Assembly (NCBI GenBank): GCA_963779055.1
Contig: CAVZWN010000004.1
Location: 1-64,000 of the forward strand
From: Sulfurimicrobium sp963779055
GTDB lineage: Bacteria > Pseudomonadota > Gammaproteobacteria > Burkholderiales > Sulfuricellaceae
Direction: 5' to 3'
Length of the DNA stretch: 64,000 nucleotides
The notes beneath the pieces were generated by a model. The model searched no databases. It was given only the letters and a program-made list of their open reading frames with translations, and had not been told where the DNA came from. Shown here one piece after another: positions 32,364-40,677 of the stretch. The translations under genes were made by a program, and so were the position numbers. Numbering within the stretch: position 1 is the first letter of the stretch; every line of letters begins with the position of its first letter.

Positions 32364-33242
32364 TCAGACACGGATGTGCTGCGATTCAGGTTGAGATTCA
32401 AAACGCGCCAGCTCCGGCCAACCCTGCCACACCGGAATACAGCCTGATGGCAAGGGGGGCAGCCTGCCCATGTCGAAATAATTGTGCGAAGGGCCGTGAT
32501 AATCGGAGCCGCTTGAAGCCTGCAGCTCATAGAGCTTTGCGTATTCGGCAAAAATGCGGTACTGGTCGGCGGTATGGCTGCCGGACACGACTTCCACCGC
32601 CTCGCCGCCCGCCTCCTTGAAGGCGTTGAAAAGGCCGTGCATGGTGGTTTTACCGATATCGTAGCGGCCCGGATGCGCCAGCACCGCCACGCCACCGCTG
32701 TTCCTGATCCAGCCAATGGCCTCGCTCATGTCCGCCCACTGGTGCGACACATGGCCCGGTTTACCCTTGACCAGAAATTTCTTGAACACTGTCTTCACAT
32801 CCTTGGCATGGCCCTGCGCCACCAGAAAACGGGCAAAATGGGTGCGGCTGATAATGCGCTCCTTGGCATATTCCATAGAGCCTTCCAGGCTGCCGGCGAT
32901 CCCTGCCTTGTCCAGTTCAGCGGCGATCGCCTCGGCCCGTGTCAGGCGCCCGGCACGAATATTTTCCAGTCCGGCGAGCAGTTCGGGGTGCGCGGGATCG
33001 ACGCGCAAACCGACAATGTGAATGGTGCGCTTGTTCCATGTCACGGATATTTCAACCCCGTTGATCAGGCTCACACCCAGTTTTTCAGCCACGGCGCGAG
33101 CCTGCTCCAGCCCGCCGACATCGTCATGATCGGTCAGCGCCATGATTTCAACACCCCTGGATGCAGCGTATGTGACCAGCTCGGCTGGCGTGTAGGAACC
33201 ATCAGAAATTGTGGAATGACTATGCAAGTCAATCTTTAGCAT
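32364..33242 (-). CDS. PHP-domain phosphoesterase (YciV/RNase AM-like)
   Basis: 292 residues. DLHSHSTISDG (metal-binding HxH), the ALTDHDDVGGLEQA motif, LINGVEISVTW, GGVAVLAHPGRYD and SGSDYHGPS supply the metal-ligand set of PHP phosphatases. E. coli YciV removes the 3'-phosphate of nucleoside 3',5'-bisphosphates and trims 5' ends of rRNA. It heads the operon with yciO, the M50 protease and trpS. Confidence 0.92.
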   Translation of the reverse strand: MLKIDLHSHSTISDGSYTPAELVTYAASRGVEIMALTDHDDVGGLEQARAVAEKLGVSLINGVEISVTWNKRTIHIVGLRVDPAHPELLAGLENIRAGRLTRAEAIAAELDKAGIAGSLEGSMEYAKERIISRTHFARFLVAQGHAKDVKTVFKKFLVKGKPGHVSHQWADMSEAIGWIRNSGGVAVLAHPGRYDIGKTTMHGLFNAFKEAGGEAVEVVSGSHTADQYRIFAEYAKLYELQASSGSDYHGPSHNYFDMGRLPPLPSGCIPVWQGWPELARFESQPESQHIRV

Positions 33243-33320
33243 TCAGGGGAAGGAACTTGTAAGAAGGAAGCTAATCATAGCAAAATGCTCGATCTATTGA
33301 AATGAAGCCCCTGACACCCG

Positions 33321-33860
33321 ATGAAATTCCTGTTCGATTTTTTCCCCATTATCCTGTTCTTCGCCGCCTTCAAGCTGTATGGCATCTACACCGCCACCGC
33401 CGTCGCCATTGTGGCCACCTTCGGCCAGATCGGCTGGGTCTGGCTCAGGCACCGCAAGGTGGAGACCATGATGTGGGTGAGTCTGGCCATCATCACCCTG
33501 TTCGGCGGCGCGACCCTGTTCCTGCATGACGAGACATTCATCAAGTGGAAGCCCACCGTGCTGTACTGGCTGTTTGCCGTTGTGCTGGCGGCAAGCGCAA
33601 GCCTGTTCCGCAAAAACCTGATCCGCACCATGATGGAAAAGCAATTTTCTGCCCCGGATTTCGTATGGCGCAATCTCAATCTGAGCTGGATGGTCTTTTT
33701 TCTGCTGATGGGGATGCTCAATCTTTATGTCGCCTTCAACTATTCCACCGACGCCTGGGTCAATTTCAAGCTCTTTGGCAGCATGGGACTGATGTTCGTA
33801 TTCGTCATCCTGCAAGGCCTGATGCTGTCCAAGTATATTGAAGAAGAGAAAGGTTCCTGA
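33321..33860 (+). CDS. yciB: YciB / inner-membrane septation protein A
   Basis: 179 residues and about five helices. KFLFDFFPIILFFAAFKLYGIYTATAVAI is the invariant start and KPTVLYWLFAVVLAASASLFRKNLIRTMM the middle signature. The family acts in cell-envelope maintenance and division. Divergent from the PHP operon. The stop TGA overlaps the yciI start (TGATG). Confidence 0.96.
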   Translation: MKFLFDFFPIILFFAAFKLYGIYTATAVAIVATFGQIGWVWLRHRKVETMMWVSLAIITLFGGATLFLHDETFIKWKPTVLYWLFAVVLAASASLFRKNLIRTMMEKQFSAPDFVWRNLNLSWMVFFLLMGMLNLYVAFNYSTDAWVNFKLFGSMGLMFVFVILQGLMLSKYIEEEKGS

Positions 33861-34162
33861 TGTTCTACGCCATTCAGGGTGAAGACGTGCCGGACAGCCT
33901 GGAACGGCGGCTTGCTGCCCGCCCCGCACATCTGGCGCGCCTCACGGAACTGCAAAACAATGGCCGTCTGCTGCTGGCCGGCCCTTTTCCCGCCATCGAC
34001 AGCAATGATCCCGGCCCGGCGGGATTCAGCGGCAGCCTGATCGTGGCGGAGTTCACTTCGCTGCAGGAAGCGCAATCCTGGGCCGATGCCGACCCCTACG
34101 TGGCCGCTGGCGTTTATGCCAGGGTCAGTGTCAAACCGTTTAAAAAGGTACTGCCTGCATGA
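33860..34162 (+). CDS. yciI: YciI family protein
   Basis: 100 residues with the dimeric ferredoxin-like YciI fold: MFYAIQGEDVPDSLERRLAARPAHLARL, LLLAGPFPA and FSGSLIVAEF, DPYVAAGVYARV. The conserved His and Asp of the putative active site are present. Enzymatic role not established. It is coupled by overlaps to yciB and bolA. Confidence 0.94.
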   Translation: MFYAIQGEDVPDSLERRLAARPAHLARLTELQNNGRLLLAGPFPAIDSNDPGPAGFSGSLIVAEFTSLQEAQSWADADPYVAAGVYARVSVKPFKKVLPA

Positions 34163-34422
34163 CAACAATAGAAGAAATGCAACAAAGACTCGCCACACTC
34201 GAACCCGAAGCGGTCGAAATCGGCGACGACAGCGCGCTCCATGCCGGCCACGAAGGCGCCAAGGGCGGCGGCGGACATTACAATCTCACCATTGTTTCTC
34301 CCCAGTTTGAAGGATTGTTAACGATCAAGCGTCATCGCCTGATATATAATGCCCTCGGCGATCTGATGCAAACCAGAATTCATGCCCTGAGCATAAAATC
34401 TTATGCACCCGGAGAGTTTTAA
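34159..34422 (+). CDS. BolA family protein
   Basis: 87 residues. HAGHEGAKGGGGHYNLTIVSPQF and RHRLIYNALGDLMQTRIHALSIKSY give the BolA class II-like KH-type fold with the invariant His. BolA proteins partner monothiol glutaredoxins in Fe-S handling. The ATGA overlap with yciI marks co-translation. Confidence 0.94.
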   Translation: MTTIEEMQQRLATLEPEAVEIGDDSALHAGHEGAKGGGGHYNLTIVSPQFEGLLTIKRHRLIYNALGDLMQTRIHALSIKSYAPGEF

Positions 34423-34478
34423 TCCGGGTTTGTTGAATGTTTTTTTATCATTGCTTTAATCACGTTAAGGAACTGTAA

Positions 34479-35345
34479 ATGATGTCAATCAAATCACGCA
34501 TTCTGCTGGCCAGCGCTGCTTCGCTGCTTACCCTGAGCGCCTGCAACGCCGACGAAAACGCAAAAGCCGCCGCCCCTGCCGCAAAAAGTGCGGCTGCCGC
34601 CACCGTGAATGGCACCGCCATCAGCAAGAATCGCGTTGACCTGCTGGTCAATCAGCGTGCAGGCATGGGCCAGCCAGACAATGCAGAGACGCGCAAGGCC
34701 ATCATAGACCAACTGGCGATGCAGTTGCTGGTGTCGCAGGAAGCGCTCAAGAAAGGCCTGGACAAGTCTCCGGAAGTACTGGACCAGATCGACCTGACCA
34801 AACAGTCCATCCTGGCCAATGCATTCGTGCAGGACTATCTCAAGAACAACCCGGTCAGCGACGACATGCTGAAAGCCGAATACGACAAAATCAAATCACA
34901 GATGACCGGCAGTGAATACAAGGCACGCCATATCCTGGTGGAAAAAGAAGCCGACGCCAAGGACATCATCGCCAAGCTGAAAAAAGACATCAAGGCATTC
35001 GAAAAGCTGGCCAAGGATAAATCCAAGGACCCCGGTTCCAAGGCTCAGGGCGGCGATCTGGGCTGGTTTGATGCACGCAGCATGGTGCCGGAATTTGGCG
35101 AGGCCGTTGGCAAGCTGGGTAAAGGCGAGTTCACTAAAGAACCAGTCAAAACCCAGTTCGGCTACCACGTCATCATGCTGGAAGATTCCCGCCCAATGCA
35201 GGCGCCTCCGTTTGAGCAGGTCAAGTCTGGACTGACCCAGCAGGTGCAGCAGCAGAACCTGAAAAAGCTGGTTGATGACTTGAAGGCCAAGGCCAAGATC
35301 GAGATCATGGATGCACCGGCTCCTGCGGCAGCACCAGCCAAGTAA
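34479..35345 (+). CDS. Parvulin-type peptidyl-prolyl isomerase, lipoprotein
   Basis: 288 residues. Signal peptide with lipobox LSAC at about residue 22. A SurA-like N-terminal chaperone region (NRVDLLVNQRAGMGQPDNAETRKAIIDQLAMQLLVSQEAL) is followed by a parvulin domain (about 140-235; ARHILVEKEADAKDIIAKL, GGDLGWFDARSMVPEFGEAV, KTQFGYHVIMLED). It should fold exported proteins at the outer leaflet of the inner membrane or the outer membrane. A strong terminator follows. Confidence 0.94.
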   Translation: MMSIKSRILLASAASLLTLSACNADENAKAAAPAAKSAAAATVNGTAISKNRVDLLVNQRAGMGQPDNAETRKAIIDQLAMQLLVSQEALKKGLDKSPEVLDQIDLTKQSILANAFVQDYLKNNPVSDDMLKAEYDKIKSQMTGSEYKARHILVEKEADAKDIIAKLKKDIKAFEKLAKDKSKDPGSKAQGGDLGWFDARSMVPEFGEAVGKLGKGEFTKEPVKTQFGYHVIMLEDSRPMQAPPFEQVKSGLTQQVQQQNLKKLVDDLKAKAKIEIMDAPAPAAAPAK

Positions 35346-35364
35346 GACATAGCTTCAGCAGCAT

Positions 35365-35394
35365 AAAAAAGGCGGCCCAAAGGTCGCCTTTTTT
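35365..35394 (+). terminator. Terminator after the parvulin gene
   Basis: AAAAAAGGCGGCC / GGTCGCCTTTTTT stem with a short CAAA loop and a T run, 20 bases after the stop. Confidence 0.92.
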
Positions 35395-35456
35395 GATTTT
35401 GCGTTCCAAATTTAAGCGTTAGAATAGGTCACTTTAATTTTTCTCCCGCCATTGGC

Positions 35457-36668
35457 ATGATCAAAAAGATCGATATCGCGCAACTGATCCCCGGCATGTA
35501 CATCCACGACCTGAACTGCGGCTGGATGGACCACCCTTTTGCAGCTAACCGTTTCACGGTCAAGGATGAAACGGTTGCACAGGAACTTCACACAATCGGC
35601 GTCAAGGAACTGTACATCGATACCAGCAAGGGGCTGGATATTGTCGAAGGAAAAACAGAAGAAGAGGTCAGCGAAGAAATCCAGGAACAGATCCTGCACA
35701 TTGCTGAAGAAAAGCCTGCGCAGCCTGTTGCCGTTTCACTGGCTGAAGAGGCGCACCGTGCCCGCAAGCTGCACGGCGAAGCCAACCGCATCGTCAAGGA
35801 CATGATTACCGACATCCGCCTCGGTCAGCAGATCGAAATGGAGAAAATCGAACCGCTGGTGGAAAACATGGTGGATTCCATTTTCCGCCATCAGGATGCG
35901 CTGATTCCGCTGGCACGCCTGAAAAACCACGACGAATACACCTTCCAGCACTCGGTTTCGGTCTGCGCGCTGATGGTCGCCTTTGCCCGCGGGCTGAAAC
36001 TCTCCCGCGACATCATCAAGGAAATCGCCATCGGCGCCCTGCTGCACGATGTCGGCAAGGCCAAGGTGCCGGACAGCATCCTGAACAAACCGGCCAAGCT
36101 GACCGATGCCGAATTTACCAAGATGAAATCCCATGTGGTGCAGAGCATCATCATCCTGCAGAACACCCCCGGCATCAGCCAGATCGCCCTCGATGTTGCA
36201 GGGCAGCACCATGAACGTTTCGACGGCACCGGCTACCCCAACAAGCTGAAGGGCGATGAAATTTCTCTTTACGGGCAGATGGGCGCGATTGTCGACGTGT
36301 ACGACGCCATCACCTCGGAACGCGTCTATCACAAGGGCATGCCCCCCACCGAGGCACTCAGGAAGCTGCTGGAATGGAGCAAATTTCACTTCAACCCGGA
36401 AATGGTGCAGACCTTTATCCGTACCCTCGGCATCTACCCCAGCGGGTCACTGGTGCGTCTTGGCAATAACCGCCTCGGTATCGTACTGGAGCAGAATGCG
36501 GAAAAAATGCTGCAGCCGAAGGTAAAAGTGTTCTACCACGCCGAAAAGCTGTATTACCTCCCGCCCGAAGAAATCGACCTGGCACGCCCCGGCTGTCAGG
36601 AAAAGATTATCAGCCATGAGTCATTCGAAAAATGGGGCATTGACCCTGCCAAGTGGCTGCCCAGCTAA
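35457..36668 (+). CDS. HD-GYP domain cyclic di-GMP phosphodiesterase
   Basis: 403 residues. An N-terminal DUF3391 domain (about 1-135, IDIAQLIPGMYIHDLNCGWMDHPF) precedes an HD-GYP domain (about 155-330). The HD pair is in GALLHDVGKAKVPDSILNKP and the GYP signature in HHERFDGTGYPNKLKGDEISLYGQMGAIVDVYDAITSERVY. It should hydrolyse cyclic di-GMP to pGpG/GMP. With the GGDEF-EAL protein at 20.5 kb it makes two c-di-GMP enzymes in the window. Convergent with the NosD-like gene. Confidence 0.95.
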   Translation: MIKKIDIAQLIPGMYIHDLNCGWMDHPFAANRFTVKDETVAQELHTIGVKELYIDTSKGLDIVEGKTEEEVSEEIQEQILHIAEEKPAQPVAVSLAEEAHRARKLHGEANRIVKDMITDIRLGQQIEMEKIEPLVENMVDSIFRHQDALIPLARLKNHDEYTFQHSVSVCALMVAFARGLKLSRDIIKEIAIGALLHDVGKAKVPDSILNKPAKLTDAEFTKMKSHVVQSIIILQNTPGISQIALDVAGQHHERFDGTGYPNKLKGDEISLYGQMGAIVDVYDAITSERVYHKGMPPTEALRKLLEWSKFHFNPEMVQTFIRTLGIYPSGSLVRLGNNRLGIVLEQNAEKMLQPKVKVFYHAEKLYYLPPEEIDLARPGCQEKIISHESFEKWGIDPAKWLPS

Positions 36669-36683
36669 GGAAACACAGCCAAA

Positions 36684-37931
36684 TTACCATGTCGGCGAAA
36701 AACGCGGCTGCGAGTCACGCAAGAGCAAATCGGGCGCCGAAAACGGTGCCAGCCTTTCCAGAAAATCCAGCAACTCCAGTGCCGGACTGTTGCTGAAGAA
36801 ACGCGCCGCAGGTGTTTCGATCCAGATCCGGTCTGCATAGGCATAAGCCTCGTGGGGCGTGTCGCCTATGCCGTCTTTATTGAGATCAAACCCCTGATAG
36901 TCATCCCAGTAATTACCATGCCAGCGATTGGAAAGCGCATCCCCGGAACCGGACATCACAACCTGAATCAGATTCTTTTCAAAGCGGTTGTTTTCGAAGA
37001 TGTGCCCCCCTCTTTCACCGTATAGCTGAACACCTGTCGTATTGTGCGCAACGCGGTTGTTGCGGAACACGACCCTGTTCATATCGCCGACCGGAGAATC
37101 GGAAAGGATGCCGGTAGCGCAATGCACAATCCGGTTACCCTCCGCCAGAATTTCATTGCTCTTTTTGATGGCAATGCAGGCGCCGCCGACACTTGCCGTA
37201 TGCTGCAACGTATTGTTGCGAATCGTGATGTAATCCGAATTCAGCACAACAATGCCGGTGGCATTACTGGAAAGGCGGTTTCCTTCAACATGGCAATTGG
37301 GCGAAAAAATCAAGTGCATGGCATAACGGCTGCCACTGATGGCATTGCCGGAGACATGGTTATTGGGCGAATTCATCAGGGTGAAATCGCGCGCATCGGC
37401 GATATCATTATCCTCGATGCGGTTTCCAATACTGTTCCAGAGGCGAACCGACTCACCGCGCATGGACAACTCTGCCGTCTTGGAACGGATGCGGTTGCGG
37501 CGCACCAGATTGTGCTTCGACTGCTTGAGCACGATGCCAAAAAGCGCGTTTTCAATCACGTTATCTTCGATACGGTTGCTGTCACCCTCAATCGCCACAC
37601 CGGCATCCATCTGGTCATGAGAATTTCCGCTATTGCGAAGAACGAGGCCTCTCACCACGGCATTACCGGTTTTGACCCACAGCACGGTTCTTTTTCCGCC
37701 CCCGTCAATGACGGCCTTGCCTCCCCCTTCCAGCACGATGGGCCTGGAAAGCGTCACTGGGCCGGCATGGACACCGGGAGAAAGACGCAAAGTGCCGCCA
37801 TCCGGCGTCGCATCCACAAGCGTCTGCAGCGAAGGCTGGCTCAGTGCTGGCACGGGGAAAAACAGGAGAACGAACAGAAAAACATGGGGCATACGGGTGA
37901 ACACGGCCCGCGGTAGAGGTGAAACATTCAT
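36684..37931 (-). CDS. NosD-like periplasmic right-handed beta-helix protein
   Basis: 415 residues from the ATG at 37931, giving a signal peptide (PHVFLFVLLFFPVPALSQ). Repeated N-R-x-x-x-N-x-I units such as NRIEDNVIENALFGIVL, NLVRRNRIRSK, NRIEDNDIAD and NRLSSNATGIVVLNSDYITIRNN form a CASH-type beta-helix. YWDDYQGFDLNKDGIGDTPHEAYAYAD and the C-terminal LERLAPFSAPDLLLRDSQP match NosD, the copper-site maturation factor of nitrous oxide reductase. No nosZ, nosF or nosY is adjacent, so this may be a solitary homologue with another role. Confidence 0.85.
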   Translation of the reverse strand: MNVSPLPRAVFTRMPHVFLFVLLFFPVPALSQPSLQTLVDATPDGGTLRLSPGVHAGPVTLSRPIVLEGGGKAVIDGGGKRTVLWVKTGNAVVRGLVLRNSGNSHDQMDAGVAIEGDSNRIEDNVIENALFGIVLKQSKHNLVRRNRIRSKTAELSMRGESVRLWNSIGNRIEDNDIADARDFTLMNSPNNHVSGNAISGSRYAMHLIFSPNCHVEGNRLSSNATGIVVLNSDYITIRNNTLQHTASVGGACIAIKKSNEILAEGNRIVHCATGILSDSPVGDMNRVVFRNNRVAHNTTGVQLYGERGGHIFENNRFEKNLIQVVMSGSGDALSNRWHGNYWDDYQGFDLNKDGIGDTPHEAYAYADRIWIETPAARFFSNSPALELLDFLERLAPFSAPDLLLRDSQPRFSPTW

Positions 37932-38079
37932 ATTGCGTGCGGTGTTTTGATCATGGGGAAAATTACTGGCTATGTTCCGGTGGACAAGGGAGCCATACTG
38001 CCATTGCACACCCCGGCCCGCCTTGATTCGGCGCAAGAAAATACGCCCGGACTCCGTCAGGGAACGAATGGAGCGGGCG

Positions 38080-38538
38080 TCAGCTTGCGCCCCTTTTGGC
38101 GGTTTTCAAGACCTGAGCTTTTTCCCGTTGCCACTCCCGCTCTTTTTCGGTATCACGTTTGTCGTGCTGCTTCTTGCCTTTGGCAAGGCCTATTTCCAGC
38201 TTGATGCGCCCTTTCGAATAATGCATGTCGAGCGGCACCAGCGTATAACCCGCGCGCTCCACTTTGCCGACCAGTTTGTCGATTTCCTCGGCGTGCAGCA
38301 GCAGCTTGCGTGTGCGCACGGGGTCAGGGTGGACATGCGTGGAAGCGGTCGGCAGCGGGCTGATATGGCAGCCGATGAGAAAAATCTCACCGCTGCGGAT
38401 AATGACGTAGGATTCCTTGAGATTCGCCCGCCCGGCACGTATCGCCTTGACTTCCCAGCCCTCCAGCACCATGCCGGTCTCATATCTTTCCTCGATAAAA
38501 AAATCGTGGAAGGCTTTCTTGTTCTGCGCAATGCTCAT
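38080..38538 (-). CDS. smpB: SsrA-binding protein SmpB
   Basis: 152 residues: NKKAFHDFFIEERYETGMVLEGWEVKAIRAGRANLKESYV, FLIGCHISPL, RTRKLLLH and the basic C-terminal tail ending KTAKRGAS. SmpB delivers tmRNA to stalled ribosomes. Divergent from ratA-rnfH, the usual arrangement. No ssrA gene is seen in the window. Confidence 0.97.
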   Translation of the reverse strand: MSIAQNKKAFHDFFIEERYETGMVLEGWEVKAIRAGRANLKESYVIIRSGEIFLIGCHISPLPTASTHVHPDPVRTRKLLLHAEEIDKLVGKVERAGYTLVPLDMHYSKGRIKLEIGLAKGKKQHDKRDTEKEREWQREKAQVLKTAKRGAS

Positions 38539-38613
38539 GGGGGCGTGAATTTCCGCGGTAAATAGGGTATTTTAACGCCTTTATATACCAGCGTTAAAGC
38601 TGCAAACTCAAAG

Positions 38614-39051
38614 ATGGCAATTGTAGACAAATCGGTACTGGTCCTGCACTCGGCACAGCAGATGTTCGACCTCGTGGATGGCGTGGAACTTTACCCGCAA
38701 TTTCTTCCCTGGTGTGGCGGGACTGACGTGAAATGGCGTGACGAGACCAGCACCGTGGCAACCATCGGGATCGATTTCCACCGCATCAAGCAGAGTTTCA
38801 CCACCGAAAACACCAAGCAGATTCCCTCGCTGATTGAAATGAAACTTCAGGATGGCCCTTTTCGCCATCTGGATGGCTGCTGGCGCTTCATTGCCCTTAA
38901 CGAAAGTGCATGCAAGGTCGAATTCAAGCTGCATTACGAATTTTCCAGCAAACTGCTGGAATCCCTGGTCGGCCCGGTGTTTCATCATATCACCAATAAT
39001 TTTGTGGACGCGTTCGTGGAACGCGCCGAGAAGGTCTACGGCACAACATGA
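38614..39051 (+). CDS. ratA: RatA / Coq10-like START-domain protein
   Basis: 145 residues: SVLVLHSAQQMFDLVDGVELYPQFLPWCGG is the typical Coq10/RatA start, with the conserved lipid-cavity motif PFRHLDGCWRF and C-terminal EFSSKLLESLVGPVFHHI. In E. coli the RatA homologue inhibits ribosome subunit association; other members bind ubiquinone. It overlaps rnfH by four bases. Confidence 0.93.
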   Translation: MAIVDKSVLVLHSAQQMFDLVDGVELYPQFLPWCGGTDVKWRDETSTVATIGIDFHRIKQSFTTENTKQIPSLIEMKLQDGPFRHLDGCWRFIALNESACKVEFKLHYEFSSKLLESLVGPVFHHITNNFVDAFVERAEKVYGTT

Positions 39052-39377
39052 GCGAAACCATCCGCATCGAAATTGTTTATGCCCTGCCACAGGAACAGTT
39101 CCTGCTCACGCGACAGGTGGTGCCCGGCACCACTGCAGAGCATGCAATCCAAGGCTCGGGTCTGCTCGAGAAACACCCCGAAATCGACCTTGCCAAAAAC
39201 AAGATCGGCATCTTCGGAAAGCTCGCCAAACTGGATACCGTGCTGCGCGAAAAGGACCGGATCGAAATTTACCGCCCGCTCATTGCCGACCCCAAGGAAG
39301 TGCGCAAGAAACGCGCCGAGGAAGGCAAGGTCATGAAGAAAGGCGGCGGGGATGTTGCCTCTGCCGGCGACGAATAG
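39048..39377 (+). CDS. rnfH: RnfH family protein
   Basis: 109 residues with a ubiquitin-like fold: IRIEIVYALPQEQFLLTRQVVPGTTAEHAIQGSGLLEKHPEIDL, KIGIFGKLAKLDTVLREKDRIEIYRPLIADPKEVRKKRA. The RatB/RnfH family sits beside ratA in most proteobacteria. The role is unproven; an Rnf electron-transport link is by name only. A MITE-like repeat follows. Confidence 0.94.
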   Translation: MSETIRIEIVYALPQEQFLLTRQVVPGTTAEHAIQGSGLLEKHPEIDLAKNKIGIFGKLAKLDTVLREKDRIEIYRPLIADPKEVRKKRAEEGKVMKKGGGDVASAGDE

Positions 39378-39418
39378 CGGTAGAATACCAGCCGCAAACC
39401 ATAGAAACCAAAGCCAAA

Positions 39419-39535
39419 AACCGCAAAGACGCGAAGGCGCAAAGCAATCAAGGCACAGAATCATTCACCTGACTGGTTGAACTGATCGGCCCTGAGAACA
39501 TATGATTTTCTCTGCGGCATTGCGCCTTTGCGGTT
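39419..39535. repeat. MITE-like repeat, copy 2
   Basis: AACCGCAAAGACGCGAAGG at the left and TGCGCCTTTGCGGTT at the right, about 117 bp. The interior begins CAATCAAGGC, as in copy 4. The right arm is the most diverged of the four. Confidence 0.8.
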
Positions 39536-39563
39536 CAACCATTTTTGTAGGATATATGCAGTA

Positions 39564-40121
39564 ATGCGAACCGAAGTACATGTACACGGCAGTCTTTATC
39601 TGCGCAAAGGCGCCACCCTCTCCCAGATCGAAGCCGGCCTGCGGCAATGGATGGAATATCTGGATGCGGAAAGCATCAGCGAAATGCGCAGCCTGGAACC
39701 CAGCGAACCCGGCGTGAACTACGACCAGTCCGCCCGCGTACTCGATATCTGCTGGACCGGCGAAGTCGGCCGCACCTTCCAGCGCAGCCTGCAGGCCACC
39801 CTGGCCGACATGGGTCCGCTGCTGGAACATGCATCGGAAGTTGAACTCACCTTCTACCACGAAGATGGACACGACGAATTCCAGCTCCTGTTTGCCGGCC
39901 CCAGTGCCGAATCTATCCATCAGGTCCAGCGGCGGCTCATGCTGACGGATGTTGCCGGACTGCTATCGCGCCACTTCGCCCCGGCAGAGGTCGGACGCGT
40001 CGAAGCCCTGGTCAATGAGCTGTTCGACCGCGACTGGGAACAGAAGGCCACTCAGGCTGAAACAGATTTCCAGCCATCGGGCAGCCTGATCCAGTTTCGC
40101 GGCAAGAAGCACCTGCATTAA
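39564..40121 (+). CDS. Conserved hypothetical protein
   Basis: 185 residues from ATG 39564. TAGGATATATGCAGTA upstream gives a weak ribosome-binding site. Soluble alpha/beta composition: RTEVHVHGSLYLRKGATLSQIEAGLRQWMEYLDAE, an acidic middle (ELTFYHEDGHDEFQLLFAGPSAESI) and a basic end. I do not recognise the family. Codon use is like the neighbours. Its partner gene was probably the HIT-like gene, whose decayed 3' end is convergent at 40133. Confidence 0.72.
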   Translation: MRTEVHVHGSLYLRKGATLSQIEAGLRQWMEYLDAESISEMRSLEPSEPGVNYDQSARVLDICWTGEVGRTFQRSLQATLADMGPLLEHASEVELTFYHEDGHDEFQLLFAGPSAESIHQVQRRLMLTDVAGLLSRHFAPAEVGRVEALVNELFDRDWEQKATQAETDFQPSGSLIQFRGKKHLH

Positions 40122-40132
40122 TTCTACAGAAC

Positions 40133-40449
40133 CAGATTCGCCAGTTCGCGCTCGATGGCTGCAGCATCGAGCCGCTCGAAATCCTCCCGGTTGAAGGTAA
40201 TCACGCCCCCCGCCAGTTCGTGCCAGGTAAAGCCGCTGGTCCAGGCTGGCTGCGGGTAGATTCCCTGTTTGCGGCGTGGGGCAGGTCAAGGCGGCCCTGC
40301 GTGTAGAGCAGGTTGTTGGGCGCTTCTCTCTCATGCAACTGGTGAAGCCTGTCCAGGCCGACTTCGGGCCGGCGTAGGCAAGGCACGCCGCAGGGTAAGG
40401 CGTCTCTCCGCCATTGCGGCGCCACTGCGGCGCCATTACCGGGAATCCT
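40133..40449 (-). pseudogene. Decayed duplicate of the 3' end of the HIT-like gene at 42097
   Basis: The 317 bases align with 42104-42424, on the same strand, with many substitutions and small changes such as GGCGTGGGGCAGG against GGCGTGGAAACAGG that break the frame. Residues like NREDYERLDAAAIERELA in the intact gene can be followed here only with frame changes. There is no 5' part. It is a relic left when the intervening segment was inserted or a tandem duplication decayed. Confidence 0.8.
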
Positions 40450-40602
40450 TCTCAATCATCGACTCAACAAACACCTCGGCTACCGAACCCATCATGAGGT
40501 CTTGGCATGGCGCACTTTGAAAGTGAATCCACCATGCGCCCTTCTTCTTCGTGCTTTATACGAAACTTCTCTGATCCGGTGGACAATCAGAACGAACACA
40601 TA

Positions 40603-40632
40603 TTGACATTGACATAATTAATATACTATAAA
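40603..40632 (+). promoter_or_regulatory. Promoter of the inserted secreted-protein gene
   Basis: TTGACA occurs twice in tandem (40603-40608 and 40609-40614) in an A/T-rich stretch. TATAAA at 40627-40632 is 18 bp from the first. It sits about 45 bases before the gene. Confidence 0.65.
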
Positions 40633-40677
40633 TCACTCCTTTGAACAGAATGTTAAGTGTGCAGGTTGAACAAGGGC

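Noticed and set aside
31715..32716. 333-codon reading of the yciO gene
   Set aside because: The first 124 codons overlap the PHP gene out of phase and look random; the TTG start at 32344 gives the family N-terminus.
40201..40455. Minus-strand frames at 40.2-40.45 kb as genes
   Set aside because: They are readings of the decayed duplicate of the HIT-like gene and lack a coherent protein.
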